Positions 1 to 11,261 of a DNA stretch of 64,000 bases are shown here, one piece after another. Both the position numbers and the translations under genes were made by a program. How positions within the stretch are numbered: position 1 is the stretch's first letter; every line of letters begins with the position of its first letter. Where the stretch lies: positions 16,052,852 to 16,116,851 of the forward strand of contig CM070508.1 in NCBI GenBank assembly GCA_036346375.1, read 5' to 3'. Origin of the DNA: Guadua angustifolia (lineage: Eukaryota; Streptophyta; Magnoliopsida; Poales; Poaceae). Under the pieces are notes generated by a model that saw only the letters and a program-made list of their open reading frames with translations, searched no databases and was not told the origin of the DNA.

Positions 1-1357
1 AATCTTGACTTTTCTATTGGCCTGACGCTAGTGCCTTGTTCACTATGTGAAATACATACAGCATGAATGTAGCTATTTTTTTTATTGTAACAAGTACTAT
101 AGCAACACACTGTTAGAAGAATTATACTGTTCGTTGTTCGATGAGACGGCCCCTGAGAATAGAAACTGCAAGAGACCGCAGAGGAACATCTCCCTTCATA
201 TGTTCCCGTTAGAAAAAGCACAGGTAATAAACTACAATACACCAGTGTCAAGTTTTGGATGGCATTGTAGGTCGCGCTTGTCCCTGGGGGATGTATTTGG
301 AGGTGGCAAGGGTGTTTGCGTGTCATGCGCCCGCAACGCTGTCAACGCTACAAACTGAACTGGAGAAGATAAAAGACTACAAACTGAACTGGAGAAGATA
401 AAAGAAGCGGTCTCTGCCGAGAGGCCCCCTGTTGGTTGCCGTTAAATGCAACCGGAGCGTCGCTAGCCAGTAGTGGACCAAAGGTATTTTCACCTCTCTA
501 TAATGTCGAATACGCATGCCATGGACGTAGACACTTCATCTTCCTTTTTTTTCTTTTTGGAAAACTCGCAGATGATCTGCTCTAAGTTCACACTTTACTT
601 TGGTGTTTGCATCTGAAGCGTCCTGCTGCGAACAGAAGAAATCAGCATTGTTCGTACTTCGTACCTGCAAGCTAGATGTGGAAAATAGTTTTTTTTTTTT
701 TTTTGTTCTTTGTTGACATCGTGAAATGGGAAATATTGATTTGCAGTTAGGCCATGCTCCTGTGCTCTCCTGTCTGTCAAGTAGAAATATCTTGGCCAAT
801 TCTGGTTCGCTTTCCAAGTCATGTTTACGGCAAGGTTATTTTCATCAAAAAGAAAATCAGTTCTCAACCAGGCATATCACATTAAGCCTGACAGAAATAG
901 CTGATAAACTGACCAATGCAACATTGTCATGGGGCTATATTTCACCTCCCATGATTACCCCAGGTGGAGAAGAAACGTCAATAGCAATATACCAAAAGAC
1001 CACTTCCCGACCATACTGATAGGAAATTAGATTATTCCTAGCATACATGACGGTACAGGATAACTTATAAGTCTACAAAATAGAATAAACTCTAAAAGTT
1101 TCTTCAAAAAAAAGAAGAAGAAAAACTACCTAAAAATTATTTTAACTGCAAAGGTTGACAATATAATATAGAATTGCACAAGCCAAAAGGCTGCTCCTGA
1201 AAAGTAGCACCGCTCTTGAGCTTTTTATCAGCAAACGAACAAGTACCGAAATAAGGATATCCGGATGTATACTAGCATAACATGTACATTAAATGTTGGA
1301 ATCTCATCCCGGTTAAGTACGTGTGCAGAGTTCTACTGGGAACTGTTGATGGCTACC
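1..1357. other. Left-edge stretch, no gene recognised
   Basis: Short open frames exist on both strands but none resembles a protein I know. The stretch contains a 29-bp tandem duplication (348-405) and A- and T-rich runs. The part nearest 1357 is probably the 3' untranslated region of the minus-strand gene at 1358-1660; I see no convincing polyadenylation signal. Confidence 0.4.
348..405. repeat. 29-bp perfect tandem duplication
   Basis: Positions 348-376 and 377-405 are identical 29-bp units, each starting CTACAAACTGAACTGG. There are two copies only. It overlaps the end of a short plus-strand open frame of no recognised function. Confidence 0.9.
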
Positions 1358-1660
1358 CTAGTTTGTGGCAATGGCTTCATCAAAATTCCAGTCTCTGACA
1401 AGGTCCCTGGACACAGCACGGCTCCGTTGAAGGCGGGGAGTGCCCTCAGTGCCTTGACCAGTCACCATAGGTGGAAATGGAGTCACCTTTGATGTCGCAA
1501 CACTGGTAGCAGATCCAGCTCCAGCCGGCGTTACTCTCCGAGTTAAGCAGGAAACAACAGCTCCACATCGGTTCTCCTCCTCTGAACTTGACACTGAGTA
1601 GCTTCTAAGAGAGTGCGAGGGGCTGTTCATGCCATGACATACGAGACAAGCGAGGCTCAT
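1358..1660 (-). CDS. Small conserved plant protein of unknown function (100 aa)
   Basis: This is an uninterrupted 100-codon frame that starts MSLACLVCHG and ends shortly after DWNFDE. It is serine-rich near residues 10-30 (SYSVSSSEEE), has a basic RSRAVSRD segment near residues 78-85, and no signal peptide or membrane helix. I recall this general layout from an uncharacterised angiosperm family of about 100 residues; no biochemical role is known to me. The start is chosen because it follows an untranslated exon: a good acceptor (TTGCAG) lies just upstream, with the AG at 1691-1690, and a donor-like GTGAGG starts near 2926. That gives a leader intron of about 1.2 kb. It looks like a genuine single-coding-exon host gene. 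A search against grass proteomes would settle the family. Confidence 0.7.
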   Translation of the reverse strand: MSLACLVCHGMNSPSHSLRSYSVSSSEEENRCGAVVSCLTRRVTPAGAGSATSVATSKVTPFPPMVTGQGTEGTPRLQRSRAVSRDLVRDWNFDEAIATN

Positions 1661-1689
1661 TATTGTTGTCTAGCTGAAGCCAGTTACTA

Positions 1690-3300
1690 CTGCAATGGAA
1701 TGAGCAATAGTTAGAAGAGATTTAATCAGACCATCAATTTTCATTGAAACTATCGTTACAGGCAAGATCTCGTGTGACCAATGCATATAGAATACTGGTG
1801 TTTACACAGTAGCAAGCCAGCAACAAACAATAGATCCAACAAAACTTGCATACATAATTTTAAGCAGTCATAATCTTGTATATAGAGCAGGAACACTTCT
1901 TAACAAATTACTGCTTCGGTAATAACTGATGAGGTAACAAAACATACGCTTGAGCTTCGAATGAAAATATTTACTAGAAGAAAACGTTGATGTCTTAGTT
2001 CACAATAGCTAACATGCTGCATCATGGGTCTATGCTGTGTAGTAGCATCAGTCCCATTGCATATGCTCAATCATGGGGAAAAGGGTGGCCCAGGACAAAG
2101 AGAACAATAATTGCTATCCAAGTTAGAAATTTGGCAGAAATTATTAAGATCCATGTTTAGAGATCAAATTTATGCAGCCCAGAGAGCATATCTTGTGCAA
2201 AAAAACACGCGAGACAAAAAAAATGGAAATAACATATCTGGTCTGCATGTTGGCAATGACAAGGACTGAAGTACCACCTAGACATTTTTACATATAATTT
2301 AAGATGCCTCATAATTCAAAGCAACTATCAAGGATGCCAATGGATATGAACACAGAAACTTGACATTTTCTTCAAAAAAAAAAAAGAAAAAGAAAGAAAG
2401 GGCCAAGGATACATCCCAAGATGTTAGTATTAGAATAAAGGGAAAGATCCCCGGGGGCCTTACACATCAGGAGCAAGAATCAAGTTCTCCATGGCAAGAT
2501 GAAAAACCGGATAGGTGAATGCCGATAGAGTTCCTAGATTATATGAGCAGTCAATTAAGCATTCGGCACCTAAACATGCGCTATCCTTCCGTTGAGGCTA
2601 AGAAATTCCACAGATGTGCCCTGCCAAATCGCGATAAATCAAAAGAGAGGCTTTTCTAAAGTCTAAACTGCGTTGATATGGGGAACACATATCTCTGATT
2701 CTCATTAACGTGAGGCATGGGGGTTCAGTTCAACCACCAAAATTTTTGGAAAATAAAGCGCTATTAGTACTCCACCACGCGGCAAACAAATCTGCAACAA
2801 ATTGGATGGACCGGAGCATCCATCCCAAAACGGAAGATTTGGATTAGATCGCTTACAGCAAAGAAAATACAAGAACAAAAAATCAACCGTAGAACAACAA
2901 TCCAAGCAAAGCCAGGGTTTCCTCACCAACAGAATAAGAAATCAAACAAGTCCGGACCGGATGGATCTCCAGCCCCCAGTCCAAGCCAGTCCGGAAGAGC
3001 GGAGGACGACGGCGACCACTACGAGGGAGGAATTCCTTCGAGGTGGCGTGGCTCGGTGGGAGGAGTCCTGGAGGCGTGTTCGTTGGAGCGGGTTCGACGA
3101 TGTCGGCGAGAGAATTTGAGACAATCGGGGAAGCCAATCGCCTCGCCGTCGACAGGGGAAGAGGGAAAAGGAAGGATGACTCGGAAGAGGATAAGAGACG
3201 GACGCCGGAGGGGCCCGAGGGGCGAACTGGTGTTTTCGATATATTTTGGGTTGTTTTCGTGCACGGAGGGGAAGAACTTATCGGGTGTTTTTGCAATTTG
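1690..3300 (-). other. Inferred leader intron and 5' untranslated exon of the gene at 1358-1660
   Basis: The acceptor AG at 1691-1690 and a donor-like GTGAGG from 2926 downward would define an intron of about 1240 bp. The stretch 2927-3300 is GC-rich, reads CT-rich on the minus strand (TCTTCCTCTT-like tracts), and lacks a convincing protein, as expected of a grass 5' leader. Several overlapping open frames here on both strands are compositional artefacts. RNA-seq junctions would confirm the model. Confidence 0.45.
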
Positions 3301-5239
3301 TATTAGGGTCTGGCCTGGGTAGGGTAGGGATGTCAATATGCGCCGCGAGGGTTGGGGCCCGCGGGAAAATCCCTGTCGGGTTCCCCTCGAGGCCCTGCAG
3401 GGCCCAGCAGAAATTAAAAATAGATTATTTTGCATAAATTTATAGTTTTTAATATGTATATATATGATCTAATCCATGAATCTATATATTAGACTATAAA
3501 ATTTGAAGCTATTTGTTGAAAACGAATATATCTAAATGTTTATAAATTACTAAACAAAATTTCGACCATTCTAAGATATGATCTGAAAACAAAATTTGAA
3601 ATCTTAAGCCTGGAACCTATCCATGCGTTGATAGCATGAGCCATTATCCATTTAGATGCCTAAAATAGAATGCCAAACCGCCACGTTACACCACCACGGC
3701 CATATCAGAGACCACCACACAAGGCTGTCCCCCGAAAAATGAGGCCTTGAACTGCCGCACCATTGCTCTCACTAGCGGCCCCTTAGGACGAAATCGATCG
3801 CTTATCTACTCTTTGATTCTATTTTTTTATAAATCTAGCTTTCACAACATGTATTTGTAAATTTAGTCTCCTTCCTACTGTCAAAAGCACAGCAGATGAC
3901 ATGTGTTCTATACTTTTATGACATGCTTGGGAAACGCAAAAGCTTACCGTGGCAGCGCGCATGAGCGCGGGAGTGCACAGGCGTGCGCAAGTGTGCATGC
4001 AAGTGCGCACGGGCAAGCGAGTGTGCAGCGGTTGGTTAGAGAGCTCAAAATCTCTCCTGTCGCGGTGGCTCATGCTAGTCCCGCACTCGGACGAGCTACC
4101 ATGGCACCAGTAAACTTAAACGTTCATCTAGCATGGCAGAGAACTTCCACACTCTTTGGATGCGGGAGAGGATATATATCGTATGTCATATGTTCTATGA
4201 TAGAGAAGGGACCAAATTTATAAATATATGCGCGGGCAGATTTTGAAAAAAAAATTATAGCGTCGGAGAAGCAATGTATTCCCTATTGGCAACCTTTCGT
4301 CGTCTCATGAGACACGGTTGTGCTGTGCATACCCTGTGTGTCACGTGGAATCACTGACACTCGACTCCACTTCCACGTGGTTAGTGCCTTCTTCCGGTGT
4401 CGATGCATTGTCCGCACAAACCCACAGATTTTCAGGGGATCGATCCCAACGATCAAGCTGTTTCTTCACATTTTGTAGCTTCCTGTATGCAACGAAGCGA
4501 GTATTGTAGCTTCCTTCCCTCGTATGACTACAACTTTACACCCAAATTTAAATTTAAAGTTGTACATATATATCTGAACTGATTCGCAAGTGGGTTGTGC
4601 TGTGCTTATGTGTGTGTGTGAATAAAACACCAAATCAACATGTATGTCTATTCTCCCACGTTTTCTCCCCTCATTAGGCAGCGATGGGAGGCTAGGGTAT
4701 TGAGGCCATGGCTGAGCTGCCCGCCAAGCAATAGCCTTAGCACTGTAGGTTGAACTGCTACAGCAGTCAATCAGGGGGCCATCAACTAGGGCACAAAGGT
4801 ATTGATGCATTATCTTAATGAATGTTGAGAATTTGAAATTACGATAAAATGTGAATCACTCGGATTAATTAGTTGATTGTGTAGGTAGATTTTAAGAAAA
4901 TGAAGAGGTAATTTGTAGATTTGAAGCCATGTGGAATCGATTCAGAAAGACACCGAAGACAACAGCTACTACCTCTGCACTGAGACCAATATATGTATTT
5001 ATTTTTGGTAATTAATTTGTGAAAGAACCCGCTAAGTATAACGGATGATCAATTTTTTTTGCGAATTAGCCATGAAGCCATAATATCTCACTTCCAAGGT
5101 ATGGAGTCTCACGACTTAGCTTGTAATTTTTTTAATTATTTTGCGATTTTCTAATTTATCGTAACATGTTTGCTCTGGTCGAAGGTCAGAATTTGATAAT
5201 AAACTTATGATCACAGATACCTTCAGTGTCAGAGTTAAG
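3301..5239. other. Intergenic stretch, no gene recognised
   Basis: This is AT-rich spacer with no coding pattern I trust. A short purine-pyrimidine alternating tract rich in GTGC and GCGC steps lies near 3955-4030. The open frames here (for example 3903-4223 plus and 4466-4810 minus) show no recognisable domain. Confidence 0.4.
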
Positions 5240-5712
5240 CACAAAAACAACGGCACACGACGTATACAGTTTTAGGCCCTTAGATGGAATAATACCTTAC
5301 GTCCTGTGCGGATAATATATGTATTTAGTGTATTGAGTACAGAGCGAGTAGTCTAGCCATAATTACAATGAAGATTAGATCTAAACAAAGGCTAACCTAT
5401 GACTGGAGGTTGACGAAATGTGGTCCGTCAGCTCTTGGTTGCTCTGCGTCTCGAAAAAGCTCTCTCCCCCTAGCCTTATATAGTCGGGGTAGCTCTCTCC
5501 CCTTTGAGGATACCTACCCTGGCTTTATATAGTCAGGGTAGCTCTGCCTCAAATTGAGTTTTAGTCAGCTCGAGATACCAGATCGTAGTTGATGAGGCAT
5601 CCATTGTCGCGTCGATCTTCACAGCATATCCGAACTTTCCTGGATACCAAACGTACTTGAGTGGTTTCCTTGTATCGGGAAAGTGATCGAGTCTTTCATA
5701 GTATGGAAGTAT
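5240..5712 (-). mobile_element. Possible LTR fragment with two tandem TATA-like segments
   Basis: Near 5480-5550 a segment of roughly 60 bp is present twice. On the minus strand each copy carries a TATATAA-type box followed by a GGGTAG or CCCGAC block. Promoter-like repeats next to retroelement debris suggest an LTR fragment, but I found no TG..CA ends, primer-binding site or coding region to prove it. It abuts the left end of the Sirevirus-like LTR. Confidence 0.25.
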
Positions 5713-6316
5713 TGTAGGGTCGAGGATGCGCCTAGAGGGGGGTGAATAGGCGTTTTACAAAATTAATCGCTCACTAAACAATTCGCTCTAATCAATCCTT
5801 ATGTCAAAACCTAATCAATTATAATGCGGAAGCGATTAACTCAGTTTTGACAATTAAGACCTAAATCAACTAGGCTCACTAGTGCACTAACTAAATTATG
5901 TCTCTAAACAAGAATTGCTATATTGAACAAACAATTAATACTAAGCAATTCTAATATGGTCTAGCAATCAATAATATGGATATAATGGAAATGCTAGAAT
6001 ATAAAGAGACAAGAGATAAACGATGTTTTTCCATGATGTTTGGAGACTTGCCGGTCTCCCCTAGTCCACGTTGAGGCAAGCCCAAACCCTTGGACCGGCT
6101 CCCACTCGAGCACCCGCCTCGTTTCCACTAGTTGTGGTTTTTCACACTTTCGCGTAGGCTCAACCCGAACCTTCACAAACTTCGCCGGGCTTCTCACACC
6201 TTGAGAGCTCCCAAGACGACGCCACGCTGTCTAGAGTCGGCAACCTCCAAGAGTAACAAGCCGCTCCTTGCTTGAACTTCACCGAGCACAACGAATGCGC
6301 TCCCGGTGATCACCTC

Positions 6317-6452
6317 GTGCAACACATGCACCAAGGCCTCCCTCAAGTGCAACACATGCACAAGAGGCTCTCAAACCACTTCCTAATTGCAACACATGCA
6401 ATTAGTCTCACTCTTAGCTCAAGAATCAATTTGAGGGGATGCAACACATGCA
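6317..6452 (-). repeat. Constant-loop stem-loops, R/U5 cluster (4 sites)
   Basis: Four sites share the loop ACACA (UGUGU in the element's transcript). Stems are GTGCA/TGCAC at 6317-6331 and 6347-6361, CTAATTGCA/TGCAATTAG at 6383-6405, and TGCA/TGCA at 6440-6452. Stem pairing is perfect in all four. They lie downstream of the inferred TATA box, so they would be near the 5' end of an LTR-driven transcript. Confidence 0.75.
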
Positions 6453-6532
6453 AACCACCTCTACACAACTCACACAAGAGCCAAGACCTTTCACAAATGC
6501 AGTCACACCTGCCCCAAGCCCCCCAAGGGGTC

Positions 6533-6540
6533 TATTTATA
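6533..6540 (-). promoter_or_regulatory. TATA box of the Sirevirus-like LTR
   Basis: TATAAATA reads on the minus strand, about 820 bp from the LTR's downstream end. Its position fits a U3 promoter in a very long LTR. The assignment rests on the motif and location only. Confidence 0.5.
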
Positions 6541-6913
6541 CCCCACCAAAGAAAACTAGCCGTTGGGGGCTAAAATGGGTGAAATTAGCAAAAACTCGGT
6601 CCGACCGGACCCAGGCAGATCGCCGAGCCCTCCTGCACCAGCGGTCGAAAATCGGACCAGACACTACGGTGTGATCAAGAACGGGTTCGGTGGCACCAAG
6701 CAGTCGAGGCAAGCCGATCGAAGTCCGTCGCACCGCCTTGCTTAAAATCGGCAATGCACTCGCTCTGGAAAAATTGCACCGGCCAGAGAGCGGTCGCACC
6801 GGTGGTCCGGTCACACCGTAGGGTGGCCGGTCGCATCGCCCCCACTGACTCAACTCCGGTTTTTCGCGCGATCTTTTCTCCGAAAAACCAAACACTATTC
6901 TTTGAGCCAATAG

Positions 6914-7014
6914 ATGATCAACACATGATCATACACACATGCAAAACACATTTGCACCAATTTAGCTCATGCTCAAAGAATTTTAAACCAAATTGCAAAA
7001 ACACATTTTGCAAT
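6914..7014 (-). repeat. Constant-loop stem-loops with non-TGCA stems (3 sites)
   Basis: Three perfect stem-loops share the ACACA loop but have unrelated stems: ATGATCA/TGATCAT at 6914-6932, TGCAAA/TTTGCA at 6940-6956, and ATTGCAAAA/TTTTGCAAT at 6992-7014. They show that the loop, not the stem sequence, is the common element. They lie in inferred U3. Confidence 0.75.
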
Positions 7015-7241
7015 CAACTCAAAAACTATTTGCAAAACGTATTAAGCAAATCAAACTCGAGTTTATGAGATTAATCCCCATAACCATGTGAAGGTCAACA
7101 CGAGACCCAGTCAACTTGCCAACACCCGTTGCAAGCCCTAATCACATGCTCTCGGGATTCCGAACTCATAAACCTCAGCTTATTCGCACAACGAACTTGC
7201 AAAAACACATTAAACCAATTTCATGCTTGAGCACTACTCTC

Positions 7242-7675
7242 TGCAACACATGCAAAAGTCTAGCTCCAAGCAACACAAAATCAAGGTGCATGAACTCTCT
7301 AATTGCAACACATGCAATTCTCTAGTTACATGCAACCATACCAAATTGATCACACTAAAACCAAATCAATCGTATGAGTTCTCTTACTTGCAACACATGC
7401 AAGCCTCTAGCTCCATACAAACACATAAACACCAAATCGTGCTTGAGCTCTCTCCTTTTGCAACACATGCAAAACTTAGCTCCAAGCAACCACTAGTTTT
7501 AGAAAGATTGTTTTGAAACAAAACAAACATGAAGCTTCTACAATTGCAACACATGCAAAAGTGAACTTCACGCAAAAGCCAACGCATATAGCTTATCCTA
7601 TTTGCAACACATGCAAATCAAAGCATTATGCGAAAACCAAATGTATATGCTCTTCCTCTTTGCAACACATGCAAA
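7242..7675 (-). repeat. Constant-loop stem-loops, main U3 cluster (7 sites)
   Basis: Seven sites spaced roughly 60-85 bp carry the ACACA loop: TGCA at 7242-7254, AATTGCA/TGCAATT at 7301-7319, CTTGCA/TGCAAG at 7387-7403, TTTTGCA/TGCAAAA at 7456-7474, TTGCA/TGCAA at 7544-7558, ATTTGCA/TGCAAAT at 7600-7618, and TTTGCA/TGCAAA at 7659-7675. Degenerate members follow near 7720 and 7800. The DNA between sites is not repeated, so this is not a tandem satellite. Confidence 0.75.
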
Positions 7676-8289
7676 TCAGAGCATAAACCTACAACAACCA
7701 AGCATAAACTTAACACATTCGCAACACATGTCAAATGGTTAACCCTTATGCAAAAACCAAATCCAAATGATTTGAGCTCGAGTGAACGCGGATTGAGATC
7801 ACCAACACATGATGAAGCTCAAACTAGGAGACAACCCCTCTTAATAGTACGGCGATAAAAAAAACTTAGACTCAAAGACTACAAAGTCCTTAGCCTATCT
7901 AGTTATACCTTCGCCGCCGCGCGCAAGCAATCCCCTTTGGGGTCTTTATGATCTTCACTTATACTCCCCCGGGATCATCACTCGACTCATCTTTATCTTT
8001 GGGATCCACTCTTGACGCTCATCACCTCATGATGTCGTCCTTGTCCCGTTTTCATTCATCCTTGGACTTAACCTAACTCAAACATAACTCATGAAACTTG
8101 TTAGTCCAAGATGCATGGTTGTCTCAATTTTCTCTTGCACCCCATTAACACATAATGGATGCCTTTAGATCAATTGAGCACAACCTAAATCAATTTGAAT
8201 GATTTAAGTGTGTCTTAAGTACAATAATGCAACACATGCTTCATTATACTTAAGAACTATGCATTTATCCTTAATTAATCACGGAACAC

Positions 8290-8304
8290 CATCAACACAT
8301 GATG
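8290..8304 (-). repeat. Outlying constant-loop stem-loop
   Basis: CATCA and TGATG flank the same ACACA loop. A weaker relative (loop kept, stem of 3 bp) lies near 8228-8240. This is the most upstream clear member in U3. Confidence 0.6.
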
Positions 8305-9011
8305 AAATGTTCTTTAATGATTGATAGGACAAACGAACTCAATTTAAATTATCATTTAAATTGATATGAGTATATATTAACTACACAAGTTTTCATATAC
8401 TCATGTTGATGAAAAGTAATGATCCATTATGTGTAGGCTATATGGAATTGATCATTACTCTAAGTCATCAACTATAGAAGACACTCCACATGTATATGTG
8501 CATAGATATAATTGACTTGAATATAATATGCACATATTCAATTTGATCACATTGGAGTATATCCTATATTACCATGAGTATACTTATGACTAGGCAATTC
8601 AAATATATACTCAAGGATTTAGTTTCTTTGTCTTGATCCTTATATGTGTCAATAAAGAATCGATCAATACAAAGAGACTTTCAAGTTAAACTACAAACTC
8701 CCCCTAGATATGTGCATCCATGTGATATATGGATTGGAAAACATGATGCACATTTGTGGTTAATATAATGGGGAATATTCATACTTTAACTTGAATCTAA
8801 AGTATGCAATTAATATTAGAAAGAATGCGCATACATACCTTGGGTTTTCCATTTTCCAATGCGATGAGACTAATTAAGGATATTCTCAATAAACGAGTTA
8901 GTCTCGATATAAGATTTGTCATTAATAACAAAATCACATTAAATGGATAATCTCAATATTAGATTTGTCATTAACACCAAAACCATAACTAATGAAGATT
9001 GAACTTACAAT

Positions 9012-9023
9012 CTCCCCCTTTTT
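9012..9023 (-). promoter_or_regulatory. Polypurine tract next to the Sirevirus-like LTR
   Basis: The minus strand reads AAAAAGGGGGAG immediately before the LTR, the expected place for the plus-strand primer of reverse transcription. Similar tracts occur at about 9163, 9222 and 9294. Multiple polypurine tracts are a known Sirevirus trait. Confidence 0.6.
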
Positions 9024-10624
9024 GGTGATTAATGACAAATCCAAACTTAATATACACATTTGGATTAAAACCAACATATTAGGAGAATTTAAGCTATTCG
9101 AATACATATGCATATTTGAAACAATATAAGCATTGACAATTTAGAATGCATATGAGAATCAATTCTCCCCCTTAACCAAATTAAGCTCCCTTTTTAAACC
9201 AAATGAGATATTAAGCTCCTAATTCTCCCCCTTTTGGCATTAAACACCAAAAATGGAGAAACCATCTTAGAAGATTAACATGAAAAATATTCTCCCCTTT
9301 TATTCAATTAATCTCCCATTTTGGCATTTAACTATCTCTTTTTAAAGAAGGTCATACAAGAATTAGAAATGAACACTTATGACCTTGGCAAGGAATTTGA
9401 GAGAATTTAAGCCAGGAAATAAAAGCTTATGCCAAATGAAAACTTGTTTTATTTGAAATATGGCCTAAAAGAAGAAAAACTTGAAAAGAGACCATATTTG
9501 GGTTTTTGGATACCACTTGTAAAGATAAGCACAAAAAGCAATAAAGGAAGGGTATCACACGGATTATTTGAAACACATTCAAATAACTCACTCCTCATTT
9601 TATTAGGCTTTGCAAAATTTTTAATATAATTCTCTTGAAGAATCCAATAATTTGCCTAATCGGATTAAATGAGGAAACCAAAAGAATAAATACCACTTGA
9701 GAAATTAGATACCACTTTAAATCTATCTCAAGGGAAATGAGCATTTTCAAAATGTTGTAGAACAATGCTCAACTAGAGATTTTCCTCTTTTATATATTTC
9801 AAAACATAAAGAATCTCACACAGAGAATTCTTAAGCGATTGAACTTACAATTTTAACTTGAAAGGAAGGATCTCAATCAAGAATTTTGGGTATCTAAGTA
9901 ATGCTACAAAGAGGAAATTCTTTTTTATTTTCCAAAGATAAAAAATGAAGTTCAATTCTTTTTTAAATTTTTATGTATATTCCTAAGCTTCTAAAGATGG
10001 TATCATAAATTTTTTAGAGTATGATTATGCTTGTATATTTTTATAAAAACCTAACAGTTCTTATATTATTTTTATAAAACATCTTAAAAATTCGATTTCT
10101 TAAAAAAAATTCATGGTAGAAGACATTCAAGAGGTATTGTCTCAAATCCGCTTCAAAAAAACTTGAAGTCGAAGTTTTTGAAATTACTGTAGCAATTCAA
10201 AATTTTCTATTATGTCAGGATTTGTGATCTCGTCTCCGACCAAAATCCAAAATCTCAACCTTAATTTTTGAAATTTCGCTGGATTTTTTAACCTTGTGCA
10301 TGCGTGTCACACTTTGCCTGATTTCGCAAACAGCGACTCAGCGAGTGGTGCATATAGTAGTGTGCTAGTGTCTGCTGGAATGTCAAAGCACTTGCCCATT
10401 TTTTTAGCACCAAACATCTTCTCTTATCATTTCAGGGCACACTTTGCGAGCTAGCTATGATCTTGCGTCTCTGTCGTGCGTTGGTCAGATGACTTCTTTT
10501 CTATGAGATCGGTCAGATGGATTAACTAATCAATTAGATAATAGATCCAATAAGTTTTCAATCAGTTTTTCAATATGTTAATTGTTTTACCTCACAGTGC
10601 TAATCGGTTTTGAAGAGGATTTAA
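9024..10624. other. Sirevirus-like 3' internal non-coding region and spacer
   Basis: This is very AT-rich with no coding frame of note. Polypurine-like tracts recur on the minus strand to about 9300. The phrase GATTGAACTTACAA occurs at both 8996-9010 and about 9838, suggesting an internal duplication of the LTR edge. From about 10300 to 10620 I see only spacer. Confidence 0.4.
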
Positions 10625-10902
10625 GGGGCTGTTTGGTTGTCTGATTTCACGCGGCCAGACTCGTGGGAGACAGGGAACCAGCGTTTGGTTGCTCGTTGTA
10701 TTATGTGAGCTTGTACCCACTCATGCAAGATGACTGTTTGGTCATCTGCGCGTGGTGCGGATGCTAGGCCAGTATGATGCACAAAGCACTTGCAGCCATG
10801 CTCGTGGAAAACGAGCTCCATGACCGTTTCCCTGAAGCCAAACTGAGATGATACAGACTTCCGTGACCAGACTCGTACGAGACGACAACCAAACAACTCC
10901 AA
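10625..10902. mobile_element. Possible MITE with TIRs containing TGTTTGGTTGTC
   Basis: The left end reads GGGGCTGTTTGGTTGTC and the right end, reverse-complemented, reads GGAGTTGTTTGGTTGTC. That gives terminal inverted repeats of about 17 bp over 280 bp. The arms continue with weaker inverted similarity around GACTCGT. I could not find a clear target duplication. The long minus-strand open frame across this region is a by-product. Confidence 0.4.
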
Positions 10903-11026
10903 AGTGTTCCATGAGTTGGTCACCGGTTGCACTTTTCTTACTGGGCCGGTCCAGATGGAATGAGCCCCTGGCATCATTGCTGGCCGTTAGTTCCTTTTTG
11001 GCCTTGTCTTCGGTATTGTCTTTTTA

Positions 11027-11257
11027 GGGGGTTTTTGGGATAGCTTCAGCTCTATTAAAATCTGTAAAGTTGATGGAACAGGGTATTTCTAGCTTTAGAA
11101 ATTTATGGAGCTGGAAATGTGGGTACATTAAGAGTGTTTAGGTAGATCATCTTATTTATATTTTAGACTAAAAATATAAACTGAATTCACTTTATTTCAG
11201 CCTATAATTTTCAGAACTGAGCTGAAGCTGGGATCTGGAGCTCTTCCAAACAGAGCC
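11027..11257. mobile_element. Tourist-like (PIF/Harbinger) MITE
   Basis: The 231-bp segment starts GGGGGTTTTTGGGATAGC, and its far end reads GGCTCTGTTTGGAAGAGC in reverse complement. The inner arms both contain AGCTTCAGCTC. It is flanked on both sides by TTA (11024-11026 and 11258-11260), the target duplication expected of Tourist-like elements. Confidence 0.5.
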
Positions 11258-11261
11258 TTAA

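Larger units (their letters stand above)
5713..9009 (-). repeat. Long LTR of the Sirevirus-like element (about 3.3 kb)
   Basis: The LTR begins TGTAGGG and ends CTTACA on the plus strand, so on its own strand it is TGTAAG...CCCTACA. The left end shares the CACCCCCC-type block with the complete LTR that ends at 62396. A TATA-like box at 6533-6540 (minus) separates a long U3 (6541-9009) from R/U5 (5713-6530). Degenerate CCGGTGGTCCGG-type palindromes at 6600-6850 resemble the CACCGGAC..GTCCGGTG motifs known from grass Sireviruses. The repeated ACACA-loop stem-loops described below are distributed over U3 and R/U5. Confidence 0.65.
5713..10300 (-). mobile_element. 3' part of a Sirevirus-like Copia retrotransposon (LTR plus 3' internal region)
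   Basis: On the minus strand this reads 3' internal non-coding DNA (from roughly 10300 down to 9010), polypurine tracts, then a long LTR (9009 down to 5713). The diagnostic features are the block ATTCACCCCCCTCTAGG just before the LTR end, several AAAAGGGGGAG-type tracts, and a very long LTR with many small palindromes. All are known features of Sireviruses. No gag or pol and no partner LTR are present, and the 5 bases left of the LTR (agtat, 5708-5712) are not found right of 9009. It is therefore a truncated element rather than a solo LTR. The right boundary is approximate. Confidence 0.7.

Noticed and set aside
2802..3437. Several overlapping 60-140 codon frames on both strands
   Set aside because: Low-complexity GC-rich leader of the minus-strand gene; the frames contradict each other and have no homology pattern.
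5713..9009. Solo LTR with target duplication
   Set aside because: The left flank agtat is not repeated at 9010, and polypurine tract plus 3' internal sequence continue to the right.
10621..10977. 118-codon minus-strand open frame
   Set aside because: It lies across MITE inverted repeats and its translation has no recognisable domain.
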